A stretch of 64,000 bases of DNA from Nostoc sp. TCL240-02 (GTDB lineage Bacteria; Cyanobacteriota; Cyanobacteriia; Cyanobacteriales; Nostocaceae): assembly GCF_013343235.1 (NCBI RefSeq), contig NZ_CP040094.1, forward strand, positions 6,319,001-6,383,000, in the 5' to 3' direction. This document shows, piece after piece, positions 17,156 through 25,619 of the stretch. Numbering within the stretch: the first letter of the stretch is position 1; every line of letters starts with the position of its first letter. The position numbers were made by a program, and so were the translations under genes. The notes beneath the pieces were generated by a model, which saw only the letters and a list, made by a program, of their open reading frames with translations, ran no database searches and was not told the origin of the DNA.

Positions 17156-18376
17156 ATGGCATTAGCGAAGAGTAGATATACTCATTTATCGGTTGGCGCG
17201 GTAAAAAATGAAGATGGTACTTTTTATCGCCTCAGATTTAGTACCGCTTTAGGTAGAAAAACTATCGGACTTAGCAGTGATGAATTGCAGGCATATAATA
17301 TTGCAATGTTGGTCGACGAAGAAGTGACGAGACAATTGGCTACCAGTACAGAGGTTGACCTGGATAGCTTGAGGGAACTAGTGAAGTCTGAATTGAGTAA
17401 GGTAAAACAAAAACAAGGCAAGAGCAACATCAGGCTAATAGAGAAAGATGACTTATGTGTGCTGTGGGACAACTACGTAAACTTCCATGTGAGCTTGGGA
17501 CAGTGGAGTGAGACTTATATCCAGAGTCATATATCGTTGATACGACGATTACTTGAATCCTGTCCCGTTACCAAGTTAGAGCAAAAACAGGAGTTAGTAG
17601 AGTGGTTGTTTTCCAGTAATACTCGCACCAAGCAAACATCCAAGGATAGATTGAAGCTCATTGTCGCCGCTATTGACTGGAATAGTAAGCACGGTAATAT
17701 TCCCCGACGTTGGGGTATAGAGTATCGAGACCTACTCAATGGCATAAACATCAAGCAGGAGAAAAAAGTTGCTTACAAGGATGACGACACACAAATAGAT
17801 ATATTTAAAGTGAAGGAAATCTATCAAATACTAGAAGCTTTTAGGGATGATACGCTCTCTCGTGTGAGTGGTAAACACAGGCAGTATTGGAGGTACGTAA
17901 CATTCTTATGGCTTACAGGCTGTAGACCTTCTGAGGCAGTAGCACTCAAATGGGATAACGTTGACCTCAATAAAAAACGTATTAAAATCTGCGAAGTAGA
18001 GATGGTCAGAGGTGGTCAACGTATTACTCGTGCAAGTACAAAAACTGTAACGTATAGGTTCTTCCCGATAAATAATGAACTGGAAGAATTACTACTACTT
18101 GGTAGTAAGCGCACAGGGTACGTATTCGTTAACGGTGAGGGTAAGCCAATCTCTCATGCTGCCTTTTACTCTGTTTGGGGCACAGTTCTCAAAAAATTGA
18201 ATTTGCACTACAGAGTTCCCTATCAATTACGGCATACAATGATTTCATATCATGCCAACAATGACTACCCATTACACAAACTTGCAGAGTTAGTTGGTAA
18301 TAGTGAAGAAGTTATCAAAGAACACTATCTCAGGCTTGACATTGAGAGAATATCGCTGCCAGGTATTATCAAATAA
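17156..18376 (+). CDS. Tyrosine recombinase/integrase of the element
   Basis: A 406-aa integrase. The catalytic half starts near residue 215, with arginine I in TGCRPSEAVALKW near 262 and the box YQLRHT near 361. The following helix reads LAELVGNS, where most relatives have LLGHS, so the usual histidine is asparagine. The nucleophile is in EHYLRLD near 397. The N-terminal half should bind arm sites and core. It reads inward from attL, 100 bases from the core. It should catalyse both integration into and excision from tRNA-Ser; no excisionase gene is obvious. Confidence 0.93.
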   Translation: MALAKSRYTHLSVGAVKNEDGTFYRLRFSTALGRKTIGLSSDELQAYNIAMLVDEEVTRQLATSTEVDLDSLRELVKSELSKVKQKQGKSNIRLIEKDDLCVLWDNYVNFHVSLGQWSETYIQSHISLIRRLLESCPVTKLEQKQELVEWLFSSNTRTKQTSKDRLKLIVAAIDWNSKHGNIPRRWGIEYRDLLNGINIKQEKKVAYKDDDTQIDIFKVKEIYQILEAFRDDTLSRVSGKHRQYWRYVTFLWLTGCRPSEAVALKWDNVDLNKKRIKICEVEMVRGGQRITRASTKTVTYRFFPINNELEELLLLGSKRTGYVFVNGEGKPISHAAFYSVWGTVLKKLNLHYRVPYQLRHTMISYHANNDYPLHKLAELVGNSEEVIKEHYLRLDIERISLPGIIK

Positions 18377-18394
18377 TTTTTTTACAAAAAAAAG

Positions 18395-18429
18395 ATACCC
18401 CAGAGTAGTGTAGTGCTACCTTGGGGTAT
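18395..18429. terminator. Bidirectional terminator between integrase and LamG gene
   Basis: An 8-bp perfect stem, ATACCCCA (18395-18402) with TGGGGTAT (18422-18429), is preceded by an A run and followed by TGTTTT. It sits between convergent genes and can stop transcripts from both sides. Confidence 0.8.
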
Positions 18430-18440
18430 TGTTTTCTGAA

Positions 18441-18485
18441 GTGTCATATTTGGATGTCACTCCAGATGACATATTTACATGTCAC
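18441..18485. repeat. Four-site array A (RTGWCAY, 13-12-13)
   Basis: Boxes GTGTCAT, ATGTCAC, ATGACAT and ATGTCAC have TG starts at 18442, 18455, 18467 and 18480. It lies between the integrase terminator and the LamG stop codon, so it is not in a promoter for either gene. Confidence 0.85.
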
Positions 18486-18489
18486 TTTT

Positions 18490-19323
18490 TTAGCTAGTAG
18501 GTATAACCGATAGGTCATTATTACCGTTAACGGTAATTCTTAGATTATCCATCCTGAAGTTACCATAGTAAGTACCGCCTGGTTCACTACCTATCAGAAT
18601 GTTGGCGTTGGTATTATTAATGTTACTCGTGCCAATACTGGCAGTACCTTTTTGCACTCCATTAACCCAAACAGATATCACTCCATCCACTCGTTTGATG
18701 CCGATGTGATAAAGCGTATTTACTGCCACTGGAATACTTGTTATTCCGACATAGCCACTACCACTGTAGAAGTAAACTCCCATAACACCAGTGCTATCTA
18801 GCTGAATAGCAAAGGTAGAATTGGAGGCATTTCCACCATATTTATTAATTATGGCTGCTGGTGCTACCGATACAAACCTTATAAAGAAGTCAATTACAAA
18901 AGTAGAGTTACCAAAATTGTAATCGCTTCTATTGGGTATACTGGCATACCCTGCGTTACCAGTTAATAGGGATGACCCCGACAATAGAACCACACTACTA
19001 TCTACTGATGCTGTCCCAATAAGTGAGATGGTATTGTCTAGTGCCACATCTGTTGGTGGTGTTGCATTAAACAAAGACTTGAACACAACAGTTCCATTCC
19101 ACGTCGGTGTTGTCCCCCCACCCGAACTGCCACCACTACCACCGCTTGATAATCCTGCCAACAAGTCGGCTTTTGATATCTTATAGGGTGTATTAGTGCT
19201 GTCAATTCCAATAAAATAATCACCACTTGCAGCAACAGTTTTAACGATTGTTGGAACTGTCAGCCCACTGTATGTATTGTAGTAATTGTTGATTACTTGC
19301 AATGCCCTTTTATAAAGTGTCAT
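18490..19323 (-). CDS. LamG-like (concanavalin fold) virion-type protein
   Basis: A 277-aa protein. The N-terminal 65 residues are a separate small region, followed by a Gly/Ser linker (GGSGGSSGGG). A LamG-type jelly-roll then runs from about 75 to 265, with YASIPNRSDYNFGNSTFVIDF, NTLYHIGIKRVDGVISVWVNG (quoted in part: YHIGIKRVDGVISVWVNGVQ) and a terminal NFRMDNLRITVNG strand. Such domains bind sugars and are common on phage tips and fibres. No signal peptide is present, which fits a virion part more than a secreted enzyme. GGAG lies six bases before the ATG. It is last in a minus-strand unit with the 67-aa and 524-aa genes. Confidence 0.8.
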   Translation of the reverse strand: MTLYKRALQVINNYYNTYSGLTVPTIVKTVAASGDYFIGIDSTNTPYKISKADLLAGLSSGGSGGSSGGGTTPTWNGTVVFKSLFNATPPTDVALDNTISLIGTASVDSSVVLLSGSSLLTGNAGYASIPNRSDYNFGNSTFVIDFFIRFVSVAPAAIINKYGGNASNSTFAIQLDSTGVMGVYFYSGSGYVGITSIPVAVNTLYHIGIKRVDGVISVWVNGVQKGTASIGTSNINNTNANILIGSEPGGTYYGNFRMDNLRITVNGNNDLSVIPTS

Positions 19324-19324
19324 A

Positions 19325-19528
19325 TTAATCTCCTATAAGTTGGTCGGCATGTATCCACGAGAGTGTAGCAATCAAGCCACCATCAGCAACATAGAGCATA
19401 TTCAAATCACTATCAACACTCAATATCTCGCCCTCAGATTGCATCCCGTAATTGTCGATATATTGCACTATTTCACCTATCCTTACCATCACCGTTTCAT
19501 GCTCATCATCTGCTATTGAATACGACAT
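19325..19528 (-). CDS. Small acidic hypothetical protein of the element
   Basis: 67 aa, acidic (MSYSIADDEHETVMVRIGEI), with predicted beta strands and no membrane segment. It overlaps the end of the 524-aa gene by 23 bases and stops one base before the LamG start. This tight packing supports it as a real gene translated by coupling. I do not recognise it. Confidence 0.6.
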   Translation of the reverse strand: MSYSIADDEHETVMVRIGEIVQYIDNYGMQSEGEILSVDSDLNMLYVADGGLIATLSWIHADQLIGD

Positions 19529-21080
19529 TTTTCTTCTTCCCTGTTATGTCTATAAGGTTTATTGGTGGTACATTGATGCCTACATTAAGGTAAGCATGAG
19601 TAAATGTCACTATCCCAGATTTATGTACAGTTGGAACTTCCAGAATCTTCCCTCTTACCGTTACTTTGTCAGGTCTACTAGAAGTAGCATTAGTACGCTT
19701 ACTTCCTACTCTCAGAAGGTCATCATTAACAGAATGCCCTTGTATATCTAGTACTTGTTCTACTATCCTTCTAGCCTCTTGTTGGGATATCACGTCAAGC
19801 TTGAATTGATACCCTTTCTCATGGTCGGCATAAGTATAGGTTTGAGTACCTTTTGATATCTTGAGTGGCGGTGTTGCAAATTTGGCGTGTATACGTTCAG
19901 TAAGTGTTTTGAGGTAGTCGTCTGTTGCAAAATCTTCCTTATTTTTGTTCATCAACCTGAAGGCTATCTGCATCGACAATGCGTCAACAATCTCACCTTT
20001 ACTAGATATCCTGTTTTGCTTGCGATAGAACTTCAATACCACTTCAGGTCTATGCCTTCTATCAGGCATTTCAGTAGGTAATGTACCGTAAATAGTACCA
20101 AGGTCACGTCCATTGAACTGTTCGTGTGTTGAAAGGTATTGGATGATTTGTGGTTTAAGAAGTTCTTCGCTACCACCAAGCACTATTTTCTCGTCTGGGT
20201 TTTGCCTATTGGGCGTTATCTCCACATATCTTTCATGCCCCAATACTGGAGTTTTCTCGCGCTCCAACATTGCTGTAGAGAGAAACGTATCCACAGCATT
20301 CGCAACAACATAACCCGCTTCTACGCATGCCTCGTCTGCTTCTTCTTGGAACTCTTCAGTAAACTCTCTCAACGCTCCTTCGGCACCGAAAACATTATCC
20401 AATAATTGCTCATTCGCTATAGCAAAACTCCAAGGTTGACTACCAGCGCTACCCCATGCCCTGACAACCTTTTCAGTGTTAGCGCCAAGTAGTTTTTTCA
20501 CTAATTTACTTTGACTCTTAATGAACTTGCGAGCGTTTTTGTAGGTTTCCGTAAGAAAGATTTGAGTACCTAATCGCAATGCCGAATTGAATAATGCACT
20601 CATATTTTGCAATATTTCTTCTAGTGCTTCTTCGCTCACTTTTTCTAGCACCACAGCGCCTAATGGTTCATTGAATACCATAATGGCTGCTGCTGGCAAA
20701 ATACCACATACAGCATACCCAAAGGCATTACCCAAAGCACCGCCAAGTTGAGCCATTAACGCAGTCCATTGAGATTTAATACTGGCATCAAGTTGCTCAT
20801 CTGTAGCATTCCAATTAAAGTTCCAAATAAACTGTTTTGTCGCCACAAACCAACCCCAAAAAGAACTCCATGAGAACTTAAAGTATTGCGTTACCTTGCC
20901 AAACAAGAAACCTGTTAATGACCATGCTGCATTAAATACATATCCTATGAAGTCAAGCACTCCATTGCCAGTACTGCCATTTCTGGTGATACCCTGTTCC
21001 ATGCCACGAATGATACGTGTGCCAACCTCACCCCTAACAACACGACTTGTTAACCTTGCTAATTCAAACTTTATTGCCAT
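19506..21080 (-). CDS. Large element protein with hydrophobic N-terminal third
   Basis: A 524-aa protein that I do not recognise. Residues 1-40 are basic and contain VRGEVGTRIIRGMEQGITRN. Aromatic and hydrophobic stretches lie near 44-75 (FIGYVFNAAWSLTGFLFG; WSSFWGWFVATKQFIWNF) and at 105-140 (GGALGNAFGYAVCGILPAAA), enough to insert into a membrane. The C-terminal half is soluble, with PEVVLKFYRKQNR and an OB-like tail. The start at 21080 is preceded by GGGGTAGGGT, which also precedes the 25620 gene. A membrane-active or inner-membrane virion component is possible. No ATPase or nuclease motif is seen. Confidence 0.75.
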   Translation of the reverse strand: MAIKFELARLTSRVVRGEVGTRIIRGMEQGITRNGSTGNGVLDFIGYVFNAAWSLTGFLFGKVTQYFKFSWSSFWGWFVATKQFIWNFNWNATDEQLDASIKSQWTALMAQLGGALGNAFGYAVCGILPAAAIMVFNEPLGAVVLEKVSEEALEEILQNMSALFNSALRLGTQIFLTETYKNARKFIKSQSKLVKKLLGANTEKVVRAWGSAGSQPWSFAIANEQLLDNVFGAEGALREFTEEFQEEADEACVEAGYVVANAVDTFLSTAMLEREKTPVLGHERYVEITPNRQNPDEKIVLGGSEELLKPQIIQYLSTHEQFNGRDLGTIYGTLPTEMPDRRHRPEVVLKFYRKQNRISSKGEIVDALSMQIAFRLMNKNKEDFATDDYLKTLTERIHAKFATPPLKISKGTQTYTYADHEKGYQFKLDVISQQEARRIVEQVLDIQGHSVNDDLLRVGSKRTNATSSRPDKVTVRGKILEVPTVHKSGIVTFTHAYLNVGINVPPINLIDITGKKKNVVFNSR

Positions 21081-21102
21081 ACCCTACCCCTATTGCTGTG
21101 AG

Positions 21103-21147
21103 ATGACATGTAAATATGTCACTTTAAATGTCATCTAAATATGTCAT
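21103..21147. repeat. Four-site array B (RTGWCAY, 13-12-13)
   Basis: TG starts at 21104, 21117, 21129 and 21142. It lies upstream of the 524-aa gene start (21080) and downstream of the 561-aa stop (21168), so it could act as an operator for the 524-aa/67-aa/LamG unit. Confidence 0.88.
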
Positions 21148-21167
21148 CTGGGAAATATACATTCTAC

Positions 21168-22853
21168 CTACCTGACAATTTCTCTGCCGTCGTTATCGTA
21201 GTTGCCTTTTTCTGTCCCAATCTCTCGTATTTTAGGGCGTTGGTCGTAAGGTCTACCCCAAGGATTAATAGTATCGGTGATACCAGAAACCTCGATAAAA
21301 CCTCTTTCAGCTTGTTCTGTGAAATCATTAAAACTACCCTGCTCATTCTCCTTATGATTGGCGCTGATAGCATCAGGATTACCTAGCAGTTTTTGTTTTA
21401 GGTCTTCCACAATATCACCCGTCAATGACCGCCAATTTTGAGCATTCCATCTTGCTGCCATTGTCTTGAGTATTTTAAGGTCATCTTGCAGGTCATTTTT
21501 ATCAGTGTTTTCATAGGTGACAATTTTGATGTTTTTTTCTTTCAATGTTTCAGTAATATTCTGTCCGTTGGGGGTAAAAAGTGATGGTATTTCTTTTTCT
21601 TTTTGCTCAAGTTTGTACCCTAAAAACTCAGCATTAGCTAGTGTTACATCAAGCGTTTTTACACCCAATTGTTTTGCCATCCCTGCTTCTGCCATTGCCT
21701 TGATAGCGGTGATAAGTGTTGCCTGAGTATCACGCTTCGTTGTTATCAAAAGCCCTAGTAGCTCTGCCAGTCCTTCGGCAACATTGGGTAGTGATATTGT
21801 TTCTGTTTGGTCGCCATCTTTCGTAAGGTCGGTATCCTCCACTTTTATCTCAATAGGAAAAGCACCAAGCAATGCATCCAATTGTTGCATCTGCCACAAC
21901 ATCAATTCTGCGAGTGACTCAATGTTGATATAGCTTGGATTCTGTTTTGCAAAGTTATCAGGCACACTTGCAGGTAGGCTACCCACACGTTTGATGAGTA
22001 GCTTCAGTAATGCGTCGTTGTTTTGTTGACCGGGGCAGCACATATCTTTATCCTCTTTTTCTTTTTTTTTACGCTTTGGCGGTGGTGGTGGGTCTGATGT
22101 TGGAGTGAATGATGGACAACCTAAAGCGTCGGGAGAACTAACATACAGGTTGTCAATAATGGGAGTAAAATCACCTGCACTCAAATCATCAAGTATTGCA
22201 TTCACAGATACTCTATCAGTGCCACTTTGAATCTCCACATTCATGCCACTGACGTAGTAGGAAGGATATGAAGATAAGTACCTCTGAGGGTCTCCATCAG
22301 CACCACAACCATTACCTATTTGTGGGTAGATTTTGTAAGTACTGCCATTACCAGCAGTCTTTACCTCACTAACGCCTGAACTACCCCCAGAGTTATAGAA
22401 GTCGTAAATGTCGCCTGTAAAATCGGGAAATTTCGACTTAATCAACTGAAGGATTATATTTGGTGATGAGTTCTCTGACTGCCTGACATACCCATTGATG
22501 TCAGTGTCGTATACAAACCCTAGTATTTTTGATGCATAAATCACCCTAAAGGTAATCAATCCACATCGGGATAAATCCATGCGTCGTAGCTTATCGATGT
22601 CATTGGGTGGTACTTGAGGTAGTTGACAGTATGGGTTCCTATGAGTGAAAGTTCCGAAACGAGTTGTGAGTGTAATATTGCATGGGTCAACGTTGAGAGT
22701 TGCGTCTTTGAAATCTTGATAAATTCTTCCAGCAACAGTTCTTATAGGTGCTGATGCTTGACCGGGGAAAATAGGAATAGGTCGAAAGTTTTCATTATCT
22801 TTTATCAGCTTCATTAACTCACTTTTTTGAGTATCAGCGAAATAGCCCATCAC
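21168..22853 (-). CDS. Large element protein with proline/lysine hinge, virion-like
   Basis: A 561-aa protein with no recognised family. The N-terminal part (1-250) is beta-rich with several cysteines (DPCNITLTTRFGTFTHRNPY). A hinge DPPPPPKRKKKEKEDKDMCC near 255-275 divides it from a helical half with repeated alanine and leucine (AEGLAELLGLLITTKRD). The end is charged and rich in Asp/Arg (EIGTEKGNYDNDGREIVR). Its start overlaps the stop of the 262-aa gene by four bases (22850-22853), so the two are coupled. The size and layout suggest a structural or attachment protein. Confidence 0.75.
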   Translation of the reverse strand: MMGYFADTQKSELMKLIKDNENFRPIPIFPGQASAPIRTVAGRIYQDFKDATLNVDPCNITLTTRFGTFTHRNPYCQLPQVPPNDIDKLRRMDLSRCGLITFRVIYASKILGFVYDTDINGYVRQSENSSPNIILQLIKSKFPDFTGDIYDFYNSGGSSGVSEVKTAGNGSTYKIYPQIGNGCGADGDPQRYLSSYPSYYVSGMNVEIQSGTDRVSVNAILDDLSAGDFTPIIDNLYVSSPDALGCPSFTPTSDPPPPPKRKKKEKEDKDMCCPGQQNNDALLKLLIKRVGSLPASVPDNFAKQNPSYINIESLAELMLWQMQQLDALLGAFPIEIKVEDTDLTKDGDQTETISLPNVAEGLAELLGLLITTKRDTQATLITAIKAMAEAGMAKQLGVKTLDVTLANAEFLGYKLEQKEKEIPSLFTPNGQNITETLKEKNIKIVTYENTDKNDLQDDLKILKTMAARWNAQNWRSLTGDIVEDLKQKLLGNPDAISANHKENEQGSFNDFTEQAERGFIEVSGITDTINPWGRPYDQRPKIREIGTEKGNYDNDGREIVR

Positions 22854-23638
22854 ACATACTCCCTTATCTCAATAGAAGCTGTACCACTTGCTATTACTGC
22901 ATAGTATGAGCCGGTGTATATTGGTGCTAAAGCCTCATAATAATCACCGGGTGCTAACTTCACTGCATAGCTCGAAGTTTTAACAGTATTAACAGTATCA
23001 ACAAAAACGTCCACTAAGGAATTGTTTTGAAAGCTAATACCAGTCCTATTGTTGTTACTGTTAACGATTTTGCTTGCAGTAGTAGTAATAGTGTTGGCAA
23101 TGCGTGACGACGTATCACTTATACGCTCTACGGTTACTACCCTCTCAAGGTCAGCAAACACCGTTATCTTATCACTACCAAAAGCACCGTTTTGTAATAG
23201 TCCAAAACCTACGTTTTTCATTTGAATACCTACCATTGCATTGCTACCAAGTGCATGGTCACCAAGGGAATATTCTCTATATGGGTAAGGATTTGGATTA
23301 AGCAATGAGTACGCTGCTATTCGTTGCCAATTCGTACCGTTATTTGTAGTCAGCAATATATCCATCTCGATGCGTGGTGATTTCCACTCAAGGTTGATAG
23401 CATCCAGTAACTGTTTACTCTCACTGTCCTCTAGGTCAAATACTGGAAACGGTACTGTTGCAATGTTGTAGATGAACGCTACAGCCTTAAGATTCTTCAC
23501 CTCAAAGTACTCATTCACCACTCTGTAGCCTGCTTTAGTGAATGATGTATATGTGAAAAGTGGTACTACATTTGTTTGAGTGTTGGCATCCAATGTTATT
23601 GCCACTTTGGTTTTGATAGTGAAAGTATCGAGTGCCAT
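22850..23638 (-). CDS. Element protein with C-terminal beta-sandwich like phage virion proteins
   Basis: 262 aa. Residues 1-150 are beta-rich and unknown. The last 65 residues (RTGISFQNNSLVDVFVD, KLAPGDYYEALAPIYTGSYY, AVIASGTASIEIREY) follow the pattern N-R-x-G-h-x-h-x-N then Y-T-G-x-Y-A then a terminal E strand. I know this layout from small decorating domains of many phage virion proteins. No signal peptide. It is the first gene of the minus-strand pair with the 561-aa gene, with AGAGG five bases before the ATG, divergent from the 112-aa gene. Confidence 0.72.
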   Translation of the reverse strand: MALDTFTIKTKVAITLDANTQTNVVPLFTYTSFTKAGYRVVNEYFEVKNLKAVAFIYNIATVPFPVFDLEDSESKQLLDAINLEWKSPRIEMDILLTTNNGTNWQRIAAYSLLNPNPYPYREYSLGDHALGSNAMVGIQMKNVGFGLLQNGAFGSDKITVFADLERVVTVERISDTSSRIANTITTTASKIVNSNNNRTGISFQNNSLVDVFVDTVNTVKTSSYAVKLAPGDYYEALAPIYTGSYYAVIASGTASIEIREYV

Positions 23639-23737
23639 ACACGCCTCTAGGGTAAAAAGTTATTCTTACTGGTTAACCTGTAGGAAAAAATTTGTCTAGT
23701 ACCCAGATTTTCAAGACGGGTATGGTCGTAAAAATAA

Positions 23738-23782
23738 GTGTCACTCAAACATGTCACTCCAGATGACACTTTAAAATGTCAC
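23738..23782. repeat. Four-site array C (RTGWCAY, 13-12-13)
   Basis: TG starts at 23739, 23752, 23764 and 23777. It lies between the divergent 262-aa and 112-aa genes, about 60 bases upstream of the strong plus-strand promoter, so it could control both structural blocks. Confidence 0.88.
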
Positions 23783-23840
23783 TTTGAAACAACACGTACC
23801 CTTGCAGAATCACGTCGTTCAGTAATATTTTTACAGGTAC

Positions 23841-23869
23841 TTGACATTGCTTCAATACCTTGCTAATAC
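23841..23869 (+). promoter_or_regulatory. Strong promoter of the 112-aa structural-type gene
   Basis: TTGACA (23841-23846), a 17-base spacer, then TAATAC (23864-23869) preceded by TGC, an extended -10. This is the best consensus-type promoter I saw in the element. It is followed by a 40-base leader and a CGGAG ribosome binding site. Confidence 0.75.
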
Positions 23870-23910
23870 TTAGAGCATCCCAAAAAACACTTATACGGAG
23901 TGTAGTAAAA

Positions 23911-24249
23911 ATGGCTGCTACTGCTGATTTAACACTGGCTGAGGTTTCTGCTGAAATCTTGGATACCGACGTAAAAGATTACGTTGCTGCAATGGATGCT
24001 TTACCTGGCACTGCTGGCATGAGTGAATTTCTTGCCAAGTTCTTGCAAGGTGCTGCTATTGCACAATCTAAAAAGAATACTGCCAACACTACTGCTGCTA
24101 CTGGTGAACTCCTAAACTCATACCCACTACCTACGACTGGCACTGTACAGACTGACATTGGTAGTGGGTTACAAACTTTTACAAGTACCTACCAGTTAAC
24201 AGTTATATCCGGCGCTGGCATTAGTGCTACTGTTCCCGCTCGTGCATAG
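23911..24249 (+). CDS. Small Ala/Thr-rich protein, candidate major structural protein
   Basis: 112 aa from the ATG at 23911; the frame is open to 23860 but the earlier start lies inside the promoter leader, and ACGGAG precedes 23911. The sequence is MAATADLTLAEVSAEI, helical to about 60, then a Thr/Gly-rich beta-like tail ending in VPARA. Codons are strongly biased to GCT and ACT, unlike its neighbours, as expected for a very highly expressed gene. With the promoter at 23841 and an attenuating terminator after the stop, it looks like a protein needed in many copies, such as a coat or scaffold protein. I do not recognise the family. No signal peptide or membrane helix is clear, which argues against an inovirus coat. 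Confidence 0.7.
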   Translation: MAATADLTLAEVSAEILDTDVKDYVAAMDALPGTAGMSEFLAKFLQGAAIAQSKKNTANTTAATGELLNSYPLPTTGTVQTDIGSGLQTFTSTYQLTVISGAGISATVPARA

Positions 24250-24263
24250 TATCTCATAACCTT

Positions 24264-24290
24264 GTAGGGTGAAATTCCCTACTCTTTTTT
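24264..24290 (+). terminator. Partial terminator between the 112-aa and 205-aa genes
   Basis: Stem GTAGGG (24264-24269) with CCCTAC (24277-24282), followed by a run of seven T. It should lower expression of downstream genes relative to the 112-aa gene. Confidence 0.75.
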
Positions 24291-24304
24291 TAGGAGTATG
24301 AACG

Positions 24305-24922
24305 ATGGCAACGCAGTCCTTGAAACACGTATTCTATCCACTTTACATGGATAAACCCGGTAGTGGTGTAGGCGAAGTAAGAAATAAGGCTTATGGTGTA
24401 TTCGCTACACGACTCTCTACCCATAGATTTCTGGATATCCCAGACTCTAAAATTTTTGTAGGTGATATCGAGCGTGAAGCTAAGGGAGGTATCCGCACTT
24501 TCACTTTGGCTGACGGCACAGTGCTATCACAAAGTAAAGAAAACAGTGATGGCAAAGTAGCAGATTACGTCTACACTGTCAAAAAGAGAATTGGTCAAAA
24601 ACGTGTCATTATTCGCACGGGTAAGAGGATATACCCAAGTGATTCTAAAAAGACACAAGTTCATACACTGAGCTTTGCTTTTCCAAAATGGGCAACAATT
24701 CCCGTAATATCCGATGCACTCGGTGAATTCATCCCCCCAGCTAAAATTGCTCGTGACGGAACGCCATCTTCCACCGAAATTGAACCATACTACACTATCG
24801 AAAAAGGTGGTACTTATGGTATCTGGCAACAGACAACAGCACAATCTAGCATCGTTGCTGGCACTAATGTTACTGAACTTCTGAACAAAATTCGGGCTGA
24901 CGGTGGAGACATTAAGCAGTAG
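24305..24922 (+). CDS. Hypothetical structural-type protein of the element (205 aa)
   Basis: 205 aa, start supported by AGGAG eight bases upstream. It has basic stretches (VKKRIGQKRVIIRTGKRIY), several short beta-like segments, and an aromatic N-terminus (FYPLYMDKPGSGVGEVRNKAYG). No membrane helix, enzyme motif or known family is seen. It sits between the 112-aa and 155-aa genes in one transcript, so a virion or assembly role is inferred from context only. Confidence 0.7.
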   Translation: MATQSLKHVFYPLYMDKPGSGVGEVRNKAYGVFATRLSTHRFLDIPDSKIFVGDIEREAKGGIRTFTLADGTVLSQSKENSDGKVADYVYTVKKRIGQKRVIIRTGKRIYPSDSKKTQVHTLSFAFPKWATIPVISDALGEFIPPAKIARDGTPSSTEIEPYYTIEKGGTYGIWQQTTAQSSIVAGTNVTELLNKIRADGGDIKQ

Positions 24923-24931
24923 GTCACTCTT

Positions 24932-25399
24932 ATGTATGATATCGCTAGTGAGTGGAAACAAGTTATCAACGTTAGTCGCAAGGCTGTTAAAAATGTCAAT
25001 GGTAAGTACTTGCCAATAGCACCAATAGAGCCTGATACAGTACTGACTCACAATACCATTGCACTCTATCTCACTAGCGAAAGTGCTAACCCTAATTGGT
25101 ATAAAGCAGGGTATCTGTATCAGGCTTTTTTCATACCATTCGGCACTGCTGGTGCTGCACAAGGTGAGCAAATCAAAGTAATCCTGAATCGCTATATGAT
25201 TCACAGGTTTACGACATTTCCTGATATTGAAAACAAGTACGTGTTGAGCTACTCGCCTGAAAGTTACTACAAAGATGTAAAGTTGCAAGTCTGGGAATAT
25301 GTTGGCACTAACCAGGGAGCAACCTTGGATAGTTTGCAGACAACTCAAAAGGCAACGTTAGCCAAGGTGAATAGTATTCAACAGTCACTAAATAGATAA
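24932..25399 (+). CDS. Hypothetical structural-type protein of the element (155 aa)
   Basis: 155 aa, ten bases after the 205-aa stop. Beta-rich with aromatic residues (NWYKAGYLYQAFFIPFG) and a conserved-looking block HRFTTFPDIENKYVLSYSPES; the last 30 residues are helical. I do not recognise it. A clear terminator follows, so it closes the 112/205/155 transcript. Confidence 0.7.
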   Translation: MYDIASEWKQVINVSRKAVKNVNGKYLPIAPIEPDTVLTHNTIALYLTSESANPNWYKAGYLYQAFFIPFGTAGAAQGEQIKVILNRYMIHRFTTFPDIENKYVLSYSPESYYKDVKLQVWEYVGTNQGATLDSLQTTQKATLAKVNSIQQSLNR

Positions 25400-25424
25400 T
25401 ACAAATTTTGGGTAATGAAGTGTT

Positions 25425-25466
25425 ATACCCAGCATGGTTTAAAAGCTATGTTGGGTATTTTTTTTG
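25425..25466 (+). terminator. Terminator of the 112/205/155 transcript
   Basis: ATACCCAGCAT (25425-25435) pairs with ATG-T-TGGGTAT (25448-25458), followed by nine T. A classic intrinsic terminator. Confidence 0.88.
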
Positions 25467-25489
25467 GGTGTAGGGTGTATTGTTCCGAA

Positions 25490-25533
25490 GTGTCATATTT
25501 AGATGTCACTTAAAATGTCATTTTTAATGTCAT
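25490..25533. repeat. Four-site array D1 (RTGWCAY, 13-12-12 variant)
   Basis: TG starts at 25491, 25504, 25516 and 25528. This is the only copy whose last spacing is 12. It lies after the terminator of the structural transcript. Confidence 0.8.
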
Positions 25534-25550
25534 GGATAAAAATTTATTGC

Positions 25551-25595
25551 ATGACATGTAAATATGTCGATACAAGTGTCATCAAAAAATGTCAC
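25551..25595. repeat. Four-site array D2 (RTGWCAY, 13-12-13)
   Basis: TG starts at 25552, 25565, 25577 and 25590; the second box is ATGTCGA. It ends 25 bases before the 89-aa gene and makes a tandem pair with D1. Confidence 0.82.
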
Positions 25596-25619
25596 TCTGA
25601 TTTAGTAGGGTAGGGGTTT

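Noticed and set aside
24527..25348. 273-aa ORF on the minus strand
   Set aside because: It lies opposite the 205-aa and 155-aa element genes, which have ribosome binding sites and a terminator; the antisense product is Ser/Cys/Phe-rich without pattern.
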